A stretch of DNA of 64,000 bases from Streptomyces odontomachi (GCF_024435355.1 NZ_JAMJWG010000026.1:1-64000), one strand, 5' to 3'; counted from the first letter of the stretch, positions 8,275-17,057 are shown. The notes: generated by a model not told the origin, from the sequence alone. Numbers and translations: made by a program.

Positions 8275-9057
8275 TCACTGTTCCAAGAGGGAACGGTTCA
8301 TGCCCAGATTGCTCACCAGCAGCCCGCCGTCGACCGGGAGCGTCACCCCCGTGATCCACGCTGCGTCGCGCGACGCCAGGAAGACCACGGCGGCGGCGAT
8401 GTCGGCGGGCTCGCCCACCCGGCCGAGGGGGTAGTGGTCCTTGAGGTGTTCGAGGGCGTCGCCGCGGCCGGCCCAGGCGTTGGTGCGGACGGTGCCGGGC
8501 TCGACGATGTTGACCCGTACGCCGCGCGGGGCGCACTGGACGGCGAGGGTGCGGGTGAGGGAGGCGAGCCCGGCTTTGGCAGCGCTGTAGGCGTGGCCGC
8601 CGAGGAAACGTTCGGCGTTCACGGAACCGATGTTGACCACGGCGCCGCGGCCGCCGGCTGCCGCCAGATGGGGCAGGGCGGCGCGTATGCAGCGGTAGGC
8701 GCCGTGCAGGCAGATGTCGAAGTCCAGGTACCAGGAGTCGTCGTCGTACTCCTCGAAGCGGACGGGATCGCCCGTGCTGGCGTAGGCGTTGTTGACCAGC
8801 ACGTCGAGGGTTCCGAAACGGTCGACGGCGCGCTCGACGGCGGCCACTACTGCTGCGGGGTCCGCGACGTCACAACCGTAGGGCTCGGCCGAGCCGCCCT
8901 CGTTGCGGATCGCTTCGGCCACCCGCTCGGCGCGCGACGGGTCGCGGTCCGTGACGAGCACGCGCGCCCCCTCGGTCGCGAAGCGGTGCGCCGTTGCCTC
9001 GCCGATGCCCTGGCCTGCGCCCGTGATCAGAACGCAGTAGGTGTCGAATCGCCTCAT
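8275..9057 (-). CDS. SDR family NAD(P)-dependent oxidoreductase
   Basis: A 260-aa classical short-chain dehydrogenase/reductase. It has the cofactor motif TGAGQGIG, an Asp at the end of beta-2 (VTDRDPSRAERV) suggesting NAD(H), the NNAYAS variant of NNAG, the catalytic Ser in NIGSVNAE and the Tyr/Lys pair in YSAAK. The C-terminus ITGVTLPVDGGLLV is typical. The start at 9057 has GGTGA upstream; an in-frame start at 9189 is possible but the added residues look non-conserved. Substrate unknown. It is convergent with mtnA and no operon partner is visible. Confidence 0.92.
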   Translation of the reverse strand: MRRFDTYCVLITGAGQGIGEATAHRFATEGARVLVTDRDPSRAERVAEAIRNEGGSAEPYGCDVADPAAVVAAVERAVDRFGTLDVLVNNAYASTGDPVRFEEYDDDSWYLDFDICLHGAYRCIRAALPHLAAAGGRGAVVNIGSVNAERFLGGHAYSAAKAGLASLTRTLAVQCAPRGVRVNIVEPGTVRTNAWAGRGDALEHLKDHYPLGRVGEPADIAAAVVFLASRDAAWITGVTLPVDGGLLVSNLGMNRSLLEQ

Positions 9058-9680
9058 GACGTCACCGTAAGCAGGGCACGTGGGCCCGACCAGGGTGCGA
9101 TACGCGTTCTCGATCGCCCTGCCGGAACGGCCCCCTCCTGGGGGTGGGCCGCGACTATGCTCCGAGCATTGCCTGGGGTCGCCCGGCACCGAGGGCTCGC
9201 AGACGACTCCGCGGGACCCTACGAACGACCGATTGTCCGACTGACCGACCGACTGACCCCGACCGACTGACCCCGACTGACCGGCTGATCCGCTGCTCGA
9301 CGAGCCGCCGTGGGACCGGGAACCGAGGGCTGACGGCCGAGGGGGCGAGGAGCGTCCCGGGGCACAGCGGTCGCGTGGCGGCTGCGACGGCGCGGCAGGG
9401 GGAGCGGCAGGGGGAGGCGAAACGGTGAGGGGACGGGGAGAGGGAACGGATCACGGAAGAGGGCAGGGGAATGGCCGGTTCAGGGGGGCGGCCACCGCAT
9501 ACGGGCACCACCTGTTCGGCGGCGGAGACCATCGCGTACCGAGTCCGGTCTACGACGCCCCTGCCGTCGCCGGCAGCGGACCGTGGCGATCACCTGTCCA
9601 TCGAAATGATCGTCGCCGCAGGTCAGTGAGGTGGGTCACGCACGTGCACGATTCGAAAATGAAAATGGGATGATGTCGTT
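9058..9680. other. Long intergenic region upstream of mtrA
   Basis: 623 bp between the divergent SDR gene and mtrA. About 9230-9292 is a degenerate repeat of CCGACTGACC-like words. About 9392-9473 is strongly purine-rich on the plus strand (runs such as GGCAGGGGGAGGCGAAACGG). The last 50 bases before mtrA are less GC-rich (CGATTCGAAAATGAAAATGG) and are the most promoter-like part. No convincing small gene. Confidence 0.6.
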
Positions 9681-10358
9681 ATGAAGGGACGAGTCCTTGT
9701 CGTCGACGACGACACCGCACTTGCCGAGATGCTCGGGATTGTGCTGCGTGGTGAAGGGTTTGAGCCGTCGTTCGTCGCTGATGGCGACAAGGCGCTCGCC
9801 GCTTTCCGGGAGACCAAGCCGGATCTGGTGTTGCTCGACCTGATGTTGCCCGGTCGGGACGGCATCGAGGTGTGCCGCCTGATCAGGGCGGAGTCCGGCG
9901 TGCCGATCGTCATGCTGACCGCCAAGAGCGACACCGTCGACGTGGTCGTCGGCCTGGAGTCCGGCGCGGACGACTACATCGTGAAGCCGTTCAAGCCGAA
10001 GGAACTGGTGGCCCGCATCCGGGCACGGCTGCGTCGCTCGGAGGAGCCCGCACCGGAGCAGCTGACCATAGGCGACCTGGTCATCGACGTGGCCGGGCAC
10101 TCGGTCAAGCGGGACGGGCAGGCGATCGCGCTCACCCCGCTGGAGTTCGACCTCCTGGTGGCCCTCGCCCGCAAGCCGTGGCAGGTCTTCACCCGTGAGG
10201 TGCTGCTGGAGCAGGTCTGGGGCTACCGCCATGCCGCCGACACCCGCCTGGTCAACGTTCACGTGCAGCGGCTGCGCTCGAAGGTCGAGAAGGACCCCGA
10301 GCGCCCGGAGATCGTGGTGACCGTCCGTGGCGTCGGGTACAAGGCCGGGCCGAGCTGA
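9681..10358 (+). CDS. mtrA: Two-component response regulator MtrA
   Basis: OmpR/PhoB-family response regulator, 225 aa. The receiver domain has the acidic pair D9-D11, phospho-acceptor D53 in LVLLDLMLPGRDG, the conserved Thr in VIMLTAKSD and the Lys in IVKPFKPKEL. The winged-helix output domain ends TVRGVGYKAGPS. MtrA is an essential or global regulator in actinobacteria; in Streptomyces it is known to link development, antibiotic production and wall or osmotic homeostasis. The gene is followed after one base by mtrB and then lpqB, the diagnostic MtrAB-LpqB order. A GGGA element lies 10 nt before the ATG. Confidence 0.97.
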   Translation: MKGRVLVVDDDTALAEMLGIVLRGEGFEPSFVADGDKALAAFRETKPDLVLLDLMLPGRDGIEVCRLIRAESGVPIVMLTAKSDTVDVVVGLESGADDYIVKPFKPKELVARIRARLRRSEEPAPEQLTIGDLVIDVAGHSVKRDGQAIALTPLEFDLLVALARKPWQVFTREVLLEQVWGYRHAADTRLVNVHVQRLRSKVEKDPERPEIVVTVRGVGYKAGPS

Positions 10359-10359
10359 C

Positions 10360-12861
10360 ATGTCGCGGGACGACGGAGCCGCTCCGGCCCCCGGCTCGCC
10401 GGGAAGCCGCCCGGGGCGGCCGGTCGGCCTCGGCAAGGCGATGCAACAGATCAAGGCGGCCAAGCAGATCAAGGCGGCCAGGCGGGTCAAGGCGGTCTGG
10501 CAGGCCAGGGCGGTAAGCCTGGTCGGTTCGGTCGGTCGGCCCGGGTCCGCCGAGCAGGCCGGGCAAGACGGGCAAATCGGTCGAAACGGGCGAGCCGGGC
10601 GGAATGGGCAGGCAGAGGAAGCCGGCCGCGTCAGGACCGCCCAGCCCCCGCGAGCCGGCCAGGCCGACGTGGCCAGGCAGGTGTCGGCCGGGCAGGTCAG
10701 GACGGGCCGGCGGGTCACGGCGGCCAAGCAGGTCAGGCAGGTCAAGCACGGATTCGGGCGGCTCGTGGAGGACGGGCTGCTGCTCCAGGGGGGCGTGCAG
10801 GGCAGCCCGGTGCTCCGCCTGTTCACCCGCTGGGTGCGCCGTCCGCTGTTGCCCGCGGCGCGTCTGTGGCGGCGCAACATCCAGCTTCGGGTGGTCGCCA
10901 CCACCCTCCTCATGTCGCTCGGCGTCGTTCTCCTCCTCGGCTTCGTCGTCATCGGGCAGGTGCGCAACGGCCTGCTGGACGCGAAGGTGAAGGCCTCGCA
11001 GAGCCAGGCGGACGGCGGTTTCCGCGCCGCCAAGGACAAGACCGACACCGCGGCGATGGACAGCGGCGGCCAGGCGGGTACGCCGGACTCCGACGGCTGC
11101 CTCGGGCAGAATGCGGCAGCCTGGATGAACTGCCTGGTGAGCCAGCTCTCCAGCGGCGGCCAGAGCGCCTTCGACGTGGTCACCCTGAACCCGGGCGCCG
11201 ACGGCTCCGCCGCCGGAGTTCGCGGGCCGCGCGCCTCCGGCGGTGTGGACCCCATCGAGAGCGTGCCCGAGGACCTGCGCAGCAGGGTCGCCCACTCCGC
11301 GGGTGCCTCGCAGAGCTACACCCGGATCAAGTACAGCGACGGCCAGGACTCCCAGCCGGCGCTGGTGATCGGCAAGCAGCTGAACGGCCTGAACGGCGAC
11401 AACTACCAGCTGTACTACCTCTTCCCGCTGGCCCAGGAGGAGAAGTCGCTCAGCCTGGTCAAGGGCACCCTGGCGACCGCCGGACTCTTCGTCGTCGTGC
11501 TGCTCGGCGCCATCGCCTGGCTCGTCGTCAGGCAGGTGGTCACGCCCGTGCGCATGGCCGCGGGGGTCGCCGAGCGGCTCTCTGCCGGGCGCCTCCAAGA
11601 ACGGATGAAGGTCACCGGCGAGGACGACATCGCACGGCTCGGTGAGGCCTTCAACAAGATGGCGCAGAACCTCCAGCTCAAGATCCAGCAACTGGAGGAC
11701 CTGTCGCGGATGCAGCGCCGCTTCGTCTCGGACGTCTCGCACGAGCTGCGTACGCCCTTGACGACGGTTCGGATGGCCGCCGACGTCATCCATGAGGCCC
11801 GGACGGACTTCGACCCGGTGACCGCGCGCTCGGCCGAACTGCTGGCCGACCAGCTGGACAGGTTCGAGTCACTCCTCGCCGACCTGCTGGAGATCAGCCG
11901 CTTCGACGCGGGAGCGGCCGCGCTGGAGGCCGAGCCGGTCGACCTGCGGGACGTGGTGCGGCGCGTGGTCGGCGGTGCCGAACCACTCGCCGAACGCAAG
12001 GGGAGCCGGATTCGCGTCCTCGGCGACCAGCAGCCCGTGGTCGCCGAGGCGGACGCCCGGCGCGTGGAGCGGGTGCTGCGCAACCTCGTGGTCAATGCCG
12101 TGGAGCACGGCGACGGCAAGGACGTGGTCGTACGGCTCGCCACGGCGGGCGGCGCGGTCGCGGTGGCGGTGCGGGACTACGGAGTCGGCCTCCGGCCCGG
12201 CGAGGCCACCCGTGTCTTCAACCGGTTCTGGCGCGCCGACCCGGCACGCGCCCGCACGACGGGCGGCACGGGCCTCGGGCTGTCCATCGCCCTGGAGGAC
12301 GCCCGGCTGCACGGCGGCTGGTTGCAGGCCTGGGGTGAGCCCGGCGGCGGCTCGCAGTTCCGGCTGACCCTGCCGCGCACGGCGGACGAGCCACTGCGGG
12401 GCTCCCCGATCCCGTTGGAACCGGACGACTCCCGCCGCAACCGCGGCCTGAACGAAGCCGGGCTGCCCGAGGGCGGTGGCTCGCCGCGCGGAGGCGCAGG
12501 TACCGGCTCGTCGCAAGGAGCCGTCGAGCCGGCGCACGGGGGTGCAGAGCAGGCGCACAAGGGTGCGGTGACGGCGTCCGGTGGTGCAGTGGCGCCACGC
12601 GATGACGCGGATGACTCGGATGACTCGGACGGCATGGGGCACGGAACGCGGACATCGGAGCCGGAGAGCGGTCCGGGTGCCGCGCCGCGGGCGCAGCACG
12701 ACGGTGCGCGGGCGCAGCACGACGGTGCGGCGGACACCGCGGCCCTTGGGGCGACCGGGAGTGCGTCACCGGCCACTGCCACCCCGGCCCGGGCCGGCCA
12801 GGGCGTAGCCGTCGGACCGGCAGATGGGCAGGTCACCGAAGGAGAGGCCACTCGTGGGTGA
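10360..12861 (+). CDS. mtrB: Sensor histidine kinase MtrB with extended termini
   Basis: The membrane sensor partner of MtrA, 833 aa from the ATG one base after the mtrA stop. TM1 (VVATTLLMSLGVVLLLGFVV) begins near residue 177, an extracytoplasmic domain follows, and TM2 lies at about 370-390, then HAMP, the H-box SDVSHELRTPLT near 457-468, and a HATPase with DYGVGLRPGE and TGGTGLGLS. The ~175-residue cytoplasmic N-terminus is unusual: it is basic and repetitive (IKAAKQIKAARRVKA, then Gly/Gln/Arg-rich). The ~155-residue C-terminal tail is also low-complexity. Both are longer than I would expect for MtrB. The true start could be downstream, but coupling to mtrA favours 10360. Confidence 0.93.
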   Translation: MSRDDGAAPAPGSPGSRPGRPVGLGKAMQQIKAAKQIKAARRVKAVWQARAVSLVGSVGRPGSAEQAGQDGQIGRNGRAGRNGQAEEAGRVRTAQPPRAGQADVARQVSAGQVRTGRRVTAAKQVRQVKHGFGRLVEDGLLLQGGVQGSPVLRLFTRWVRRPLLPAARLWRRNIQLRVVATTLLMSLGVVLLLGFVVIGQVRNGLLDAKVKASQSQADGGFRAAKDKTDTAAMDSGGQAGTPDSDGCLGQNAAAWMNCLVSQLSSGGQSAFDVVTLNPGADGSAAGVRGPRASGGVDPIESVPEDLRSRVAHSAGASQSYTRIKYSDGQDSQPALVIGKQLNGLNGDNYQLYYLFPLAQEEKSLSLVKGTLATAGLFVVVLLGAIAWLVVRQVVTPVRMAAGVAERLSAGRLQERMKVTGEDDIARLGEAFNKMAQNLQLKIQQLEDLSRMQRRFVSDVSHELRTPLTTVRMAADVIHEARTDFDPVTARSAELLADQLDRFESLLADLLEISRFDAGAAALEAEPVDLRDVVRRVVGGAEPLAERKGSRIRVLGDQQPVVAEADARRVERVLRNLVVNAVEHGDGKDVVVRLATAGGAVAVAVRDYGVGLRPGEATRVFNRFWRADPARARTTGGTGLGLSIALEDARLHGGWLQAWGEPGGGSQFRLTLPRTADEPLRGSPIPLEPDDSRRNRGLNEAGLPEGGGSPRGGAGTGSSQGAVEPAHGGAEQAHKGAVTASGGAVAPRDDADDSDDSDGMGHGTRTSEPESGPGAAPRAQHDGARAQHDGAADTAALGATGSASPATATPARAGQGVAVGPADGQVTEGEATRG

Positions 12862-13084
12862 GGAGCAGCCCTGCGACGGGCGGCAGGAGCGGCCCGGCAG
12901 CGGGTGGTGGGTCCGTGGGCGGTCGGACGACGGGCAGCCGGAGGAGCCGGAGGACGCATGGCCGGAAAGACCGCGGCGCGGCAGCGCGGGCGAGCCACAG
13001 CGTGACCGGACAGGGGCGGTACGGCGTGGCGGGGGCCGGCCGCAGGATGCCGTCGCCCATGGCGGTACGGCGCTGAGGCGGCCC

Positions 13085-14923
13085 ATGCGTACCGCGCTGC
13101 TGCTGGGCTCGGCCGGCGCACTGCTGGCCGGGTGCGCGTCCATGCCGGACAGCGGGGACCTGCGCGGGGTGGAGGTCTCACAGCGGCCGGATTCGCAGGT
13201 ACGGGTCTTCGCCATGCCGCCGCGTGGGAACGATGGCCCCGACGAGGTCGTACAGGGCTTTCTTGAGGCGTTGACCAGCGATGATCCTCAGTTTGAGATC
13301 GCTCGCAAGTATCTGACCAAGGACGCGTCCAAGAAGTGGCACCCGGAGCGTTCCACCACCGTCCTTGCGGACGGCCCGAACGCCGAGGCGATCAGCGACC
13401 ACAGCAGCTACGGCGCTGAGAACGGCCGCCAGTTCGCTCTCAAGGGCCACCGGCTCGCGGTCGTGGACGCGCAGCACGCGTACCAGCCCGCCGAAGGCAA
13501 CTACAGCGAAAGCGTGCACCTCAGCCACGAGATCAGCGGGGGCCACCGCGAGTGGCGCATCGACCGCCTGCCGACCGGGATCGTGCTCGGCGCCTCCGAC
13601 TTCCAGCGGATCTACCAGCCGGTCGACACGTACTACTACGCCGCGCCCGCCGGCTCCGGCTCCTCCGAGGCCGGCGCGGCGAGCAGCACCGGCACCCAAG
13701 GGGCGCTGGTGGCCGACCCGATCTACGTACGGCAGCGGGTCGATCCGGTGACCCAGACACTGCGGGCCCTGCTCGCTGGGCCCACGAAATGGCTTGATCC
13801 GGTCGTTCAGACGGGTTTCCCTGCCGGAACGCGTCTGAAGGCGGGCGTCACGGGATTGGAGCCCGACGACCAGAACACGCTCAAGGTGCCGCTGAACGCC
13901 AAGGCCGACCGGGTCGGGCGGGCCCGTTGCGAGCAGATGGCGGCGCAGGTCGTCTTCACCCTCCAGGACCTGACGTCGACCGGAGGAGCCCAGGTGACGC
14001 TGCTGCGTTCGGACGGTTCGACGCTGTGCGAGCTGTCCGCGGACGGTGCCGAGGCGGTCGCGCCGCGCCACAGTTCCGGCGGCGCCGCGTACCAGTACTT
14101 CCTCGACGCCGACCACCGGCTGATGCGGATGACCGCGGCGGGCGGCGATCCGCGGCCGGTCCCGGGACCGTTCGGGAGCGGCGCGAAGGAGCTGGGCAAG
14201 GTCGCGGTCTCCCATGACGAGGACCGTGCCGCGGGAGTCTCCCCGGACGGGCGGCAGCTCTACGTCACCGATCTCGACGCACAGTCCTCACTGGGCGATC
14301 CGGTGCTGCACAGCCGGGCCGACGCGAAGGACGAACGCCTCACCGCGCCCAGCTGGGACGGCCACGGCGATCTGTGGATCGCCGACCGGGACCCGGACCG
14401 TCCGCATCTCCTGGTCCTGGACCATGGCACGGGCGACCCCGTCGAGGTCAGCACACCGCGGCTCGACCCCGGCCGGATCGAAGCGGTGCGGGTGGCGGCC
14501 GACGGCGCACGGATCGCGCTCCTCGTCGACAAGGACGGCAAGGAGCACCTGTACGTCGGCCGGATCGAGCGGGAGGACGACGCCGGCGAGAGCACGGTCA
14601 GGATTGCCGGGCTGCGCCCGGGAGCGCCCCAGATGGAGCAGGTCACGGCGATGTCGTGGGCGGGCGGTAGCCGTCTGGTGGTCGTCGGACGCGAGTCCGG
14701 CGGCGTGCAGCAGGTGCGCTACGTCCAGTGCGACGGCTCGGCGCCCGCGAGCGGAGTGCTGCCCGGTCTCACCGGCGTGGCGGAGATCGCGGCGGCCGAC
14801 GACGAGCAGCTTCCGCTGGTGGCGCTCTCGGACGACGGGATCGTCCGCATGCCGCAGGGTGCCCCTTGGCAGACCGTCGGCAAGAGCGGGGTGGACGGCA
14901 CGTCGCCGGTCTATCCCGGGTAG
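13085..14923 (+). CDS. lpqB: MtrAB-associated lipoprotein LpqB
   Basis: LpqB is an exported lipoprotein that interacts with MtrB and modulates MtrA phosphorylation in mycobacteria. From the ATG at 13085 the protein is 612 aa, with a short signal peptide and lipobox (GALLAGC), then a GerMN-like region (VDPVTQTLRALLAGPTKWL), then a beta-propeller-like half with repeated blades (SPDGRQLYVTD, WDGHGDLWIADRD). Start choice: the frame stays open back into mtrB, but only 13085 puts a signal peptide at the N-terminus, with GAGG upstream. A GTG at 12854 overlapping mtrB is an alternative. It is probably co-transcribed with mtrAB. Confidence 0.95.
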   Translation: MRTALLLGSAGALLAGCASMPDSGDLRGVEVSQRPDSQVRVFAMPPRGNDGPDEVVQGFLEALTSDDPQFEIARKYLTKDASKKWHPERSTTVLADGPNAEAISDHSSYGAENGRQFALKGHRLAVVDAQHAYQPAEGNYSESVHLSHEISGGHREWRIDRLPTGIVLGASDFQRIYQPVDTYYYAAPAGSGSSEAGAASSTGTQGALVADPIYVRQRVDPVTQTLRALLAGPTKWLDPVVQTGFPAGTRLKAGVTGLEPDDQNTLKVPLNAKADRVGRARCEQMAAQVVFTLQDLTSTGGAQVTLLRSDGSTLCELSADGAEAVAPRHSSGGAAYQYFLDADHRLMRMTAAGGDPRPVPGPFGSGAKELGKVAVSHDEDRAAGVSPDGRQLYVTDLDAQSSLGDPVLHSRADAKDERLTAPSWDGHGDLWIADRDPDRPHLLVLDHGTGDPVEVSTPRLDPGRIEAVRVAADGARIALLVDKDGKEHLYVGRIEREDDAGESTVRIAGLRPGAPQMEQVTAMSWAGGSRLVVVGRESGGVQQVRYVQCDGSAPASGVLPGLTGVAEIAAADDEQLPLVALSDDGIVRMPQGAPWQTVGKSGVDGTSPVYPG

Positions 14924-14986
14924 CTACGCCCACCCCCCGGGCCGCCGTGTACCTCGCGGCCTCGTCGCGCGTCGCGCGCCGCGAAG

Positions 14987-15009
14987 TTATCCACAGGGAG
15001 TTATCCACA
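14987..15009. promoter_or_regulatory. Two direct DnaA-box-like nonamers
   Basis: TTATCCACA occurs at 14987-14995 and again at 15001-15009 in a 14-bp direct repeat (GTTATCCACAGGGA). This equals the strongest E. coli DnaA box; streptomycete oriC boxes favour TTGTCCACA. It lies 40-60 bp upstream of comF, far from any visible origin, so a regulatory or titration role is inferred. Confidence 0.65.
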
Positions 15010-15049
15010 GGGGTGACAGGGCGGCGGGCGCGTTGGCACAGTGGTGCGC

Positions 15050-15958
15050 ATGAGGGGGTGGTGGCAGGACCTCATGGACCTTGTGGTGCCGGCCGAATGC
15101 GCAGGCTGCGGGCGGTCTCGTACGACACTGTGTGCCCGATGCGAGCGGGCGCTCCACGGCGGGTCGCCGCGCCTGGTGCGTCCGGTTCCCGAGCCGCCGG
15201 GGCTGCCCGCCGTGCACGCCGCCGCGCCGTACGCGGACGAGGTGCGCGCGGTGTTGCTGGCCCACAAGGAGCGCGGTGCGCTCGGCCTCGCCGCGCCGCT
15301 GGGCCGGGCCTTGGCGGGGGCGGTACGGGCCGGCCGGTGGCAGTCCGCGCCGGCGGCCGGACGGTCCCCGCGGGGCCTCGACGGCTGCTGGCTGCTGGTG
15401 CCGGTGCCGTCCGCGCGGCGGGCGGTGCGGGCCCGGGGGCATGACGCCGCGTGCCGCATCGCCTATGCCGCGGCGGGCGTGCTGCGGCGCTCCGGCGCCC
15501 CGGTGCGGGTGCTGGCGGCGCTACGGCAGCGGCGCGGCGTCGCCGACCAGTCGCGCCTGGGCCCCCGGCAGCGTCGGGCGAATCTTGCCGGCGCGCTGGA
15601 GGTGACCGCCGGTGCGGAGCGGCTGCTGCGGGGCGCACGCCGGATCGTCCTCGTGGACGATCTCATGACGACGGGGGCCTCCCTGGCGGAGGCGGCGCGC
15701 GCCGTGCGGACCGCGGGGGTGGAGGGGACGATCACCGCAGCCGTGATCGCGGCTGCTCCCGGTTCGTTCGGGAAAGCGGAAGCGATCAGCCCGGAAGGGA
15801 AGGTTCCGGAAAGGTGTGATCCGGCGGCGCGCGAGTGGATAACGGGGCGGCTGGAGGGGAAGAAGCGGGAGACCAGAGAGGTCTCGCAGCCGGCGAGTGC
15901 TGGTGAAGCTGGTGAGGGTCGACTCACCGGGACGGAGGTATGGCGAGGAAAAGGGTGA
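15050..15958 (+). CDS. comF: ComF family protein (phosphoribosyltransferase fold)
   Basis: ComF/GntX-like protein, 302 aa. It has an N-terminal zinc ribbon (CAGCGRSRTTLCARC), then the PRTase domain with PVPSARRAVRARGHD, the QRR and Q.RL elements (QRRGVADQSRLGPRQR) and the PRPP-binding loop IVLVDDLMTTGAS. In transformable bacteria ComFC helps DNA uptake; in streptomycetes its role is unproven. The position between lpqB and hpf is conserved in the genus. The C-terminal ~60 residues beyond the PRTase core are charged and not recognised. The ATG at 15050 is chosen; GTG codons at 15041 and 15044 are alternatives. Confidence 0.92.
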   Translation: MRGWWQDLMDLVVPAECAGCGRSRTTLCARCERALHGGSPRLVRPVPEPPGLPAVHAAAPYADEVRAVLLAHKERGALGLAAPLGRALAGAVRAGRWQSAPAAGRSPRGLDGCWLLVPVPSARRAVRARGHDAACRIAYAAAGVLRRSGAPVRVLAALRQRRGVADQSRLGPRQRRANLAGALEVTAGAERLLRGARRIVLVDDLMTTGASLAEAARAVRTAGVEGTITAAVIAAAPGSFGKAEAISPEGKVPERCDPAAREWITGRLEGKKRETREVSQPASAGEAGEGRLTGTEVWRGKG

Positions 15959-16208
15959 CGCCATCCGCGCAGGCGAGATATGTTCGATTGTGAGGAATGG
16001 CAGATATCGTCCCTTATGTATCGAAACCCTGAAATGCCGGATTTCGAGCTCAGGTCATCACTCGAACCGGTGGGGTGGGCTTCTCGCCCGCGGGGGAAGA
16101 GGAGGTGGACGTCACCGAGTCCGACGCCCCGGGCCCGTCCGGGGCTTGGTTGGTGCACAAGGGAGCTGCTCCGCAACGAAGCGGAGCATTCCGGGAACGG
16201 AGTTCTGC
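15959..16208 (+). promoter_or_regulatory. hpf promoter and structured leader
   Basis: 250 bp. GGAAT (15994-15998) and GTA (16018-16020), 19 bp apart, resemble the SigR consensus GGAAT-N18/19-GTT with one change. The sequence around 15970-16070 is less GC-rich than its surroundings. Two hairpins follow: GCCCCGG/CCGGGGC at 16126-16145, and TGCTCCGC/GCGGAGCA at 16167-16188 with loop AACGAA. A competing short dyad GGAGC/GCTCC (16162-16172) overlaps the second. The ribosome site ACGGAG (16197-16202) is 6 nt before the GTG start. The promoter assignment is inference. Confidence 0.45.
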
Positions 16209-16898
16209 GTGGACATCGTCGTCAAGGGCCGCAAGACCGAGGTGCCCGAGCGGTTCCGGAGGCACGTGGCCGAGAAGCTGAAGCTGGACAAGATCCAGAA
16301 GCTCGATGGCAAGGTGATCAGCCTAGACGTCGAGGTGTCCAAGGAGACCAACCCCCGCCAGGCCGACCGTTGCGAGCGCGTGGAGATCACGCTCCGCTCG
16401 CGCGGACCGGTGATCCGGGCGGAGGCATCGGCCAGCGATCCGTACGCGGCGCTCGATCTGGCGACGGACAAGCTGGAAGCACGGCTGCGCAGGCAGCACG
16501 ACAAGCGGACGCGCCGCGGCCACGGCAGGGTTTCAGCCGCCGCGGTTCCCGAACACGTCCCCGAGGCGGCCGAGTTCAACGGCGACGGGACCATCGCCAG
16601 GAAGGAAGAGCCGGACGCCGTCCCCACGAAGAAGATGGGCTCCCTGGAGGTCATGGGCGAAGGCCCGCTCGTGGTCCGGGAGAAGACCCACGTCGCGTCG
16701 CCGATGACACTCAATCAGGCGTTGTACGAGATGGAGCTGGTCGGGCACGATTTCTATCTGTTCGTCGACTCCGAGACGAAGGAGCCGAGCGTCGTCTACC
16801 GCCGTCATGCCTACGACTACGGCGTCATCCACCTCAGCACCGACCCCATGATCGCCGGGACGGCATCACCCGAGGCGGGCGACTCGCTCGGCGGCTGA
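16209..16898 (+). CDS. hpf: Long-form ribosome hibernation promoting factor
   Basis: Long HPF (YvyD/S30AE family), 229 aa. It binds the 30S decoding region and drives 100S dimer formation in stationary or stressed cells. The N-terminal S30AE domain begins DIVVKGRKTEVPERFRRHV and includes HDKRTRRGHGR at its end. A linker follows, then the dimerisation domain with MTLNQALYEMELVGHDFYLF and YGVIHLSTDP. The GTG at 16209 is chosen because it begins the conserved domain and has GGAG 6 nt upstream. A structured leader precedes it and strong hairpins follow it. Confidence 0.96.
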   Translation: MDIVVKGRKTEVPERFRRHVAEKLKLDKIQKLDGKVISLDVEVSKETNPRQADRCERVEITLRSRGPVIRAEASASDPYAALDLATDKLEARLRRQHDKRTRRGHGRVSAAAVPEHVPEAAEFNGDGTIARKEEPDAVPTKKMGSLEVMGEGPLVVREKTHVASPMTLNQALYEMELVGHDFYLFVDSETKEPSVVYRRHAYDYGVIHLSTDPMIAGTASPEAGDSLGG

Positions 16899-16927
16899 GG
16901 CGGCCGATCCGGCGGACCTGCCGACGC

Positions 16928-16959
16928 GGCCGGTCAGCCTTCCCGCAGGCTGGCCGGCC
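16928..16959 (+). terminator. 12-bp hairpin after hpf
   Basis: GGCCGGTCAGCC (16928-16939) pairs with GGCTGGCCGGCC (16948-16959) over 12 bp with one G-U pair and an 8-nt loop. It begins about 30 nt past the hpf stop. No U-tract. Confidence 0.75.
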
Positions 16960-17025
16960 CGCCGACAACCCCCATCTTCCGCCCCCGCGGCGCGGCCTGT
17001 GAGGACCGCACCGCCCGGGCCCGGT

Positions 17026-17057
17026 GCCCCTGGAGCGCGCGTGTGCGCCCCAGGGGC
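17026..17057 (+). terminator. Second hairpin between hpf and the response regulator
   Basis: GCCCCTGG (17026-17033) pairs with CCAGGGGC (17050-17057) across a GC-rich 16-nt loop. It may be a second terminator or a leader structure of the next gene. Confidence 0.45.

Noticed and set aside
8071..8434. Small open frames across the 14-bp repeat array
   Set aside because: All three frames read the same repeat because the unit is 14 bp; there is no ribosome site.
9425..9673. 82-codon open frame before mtrA
   Set aside because: It starts in a purine-rich tract without a proper ribosome site and has no conserved pattern.
14987..15009. Replication origin
   Set aside because: Only two DnaA-like boxes, no AT-rich unwinding region, and no dnaA or dnaN genes nearby.
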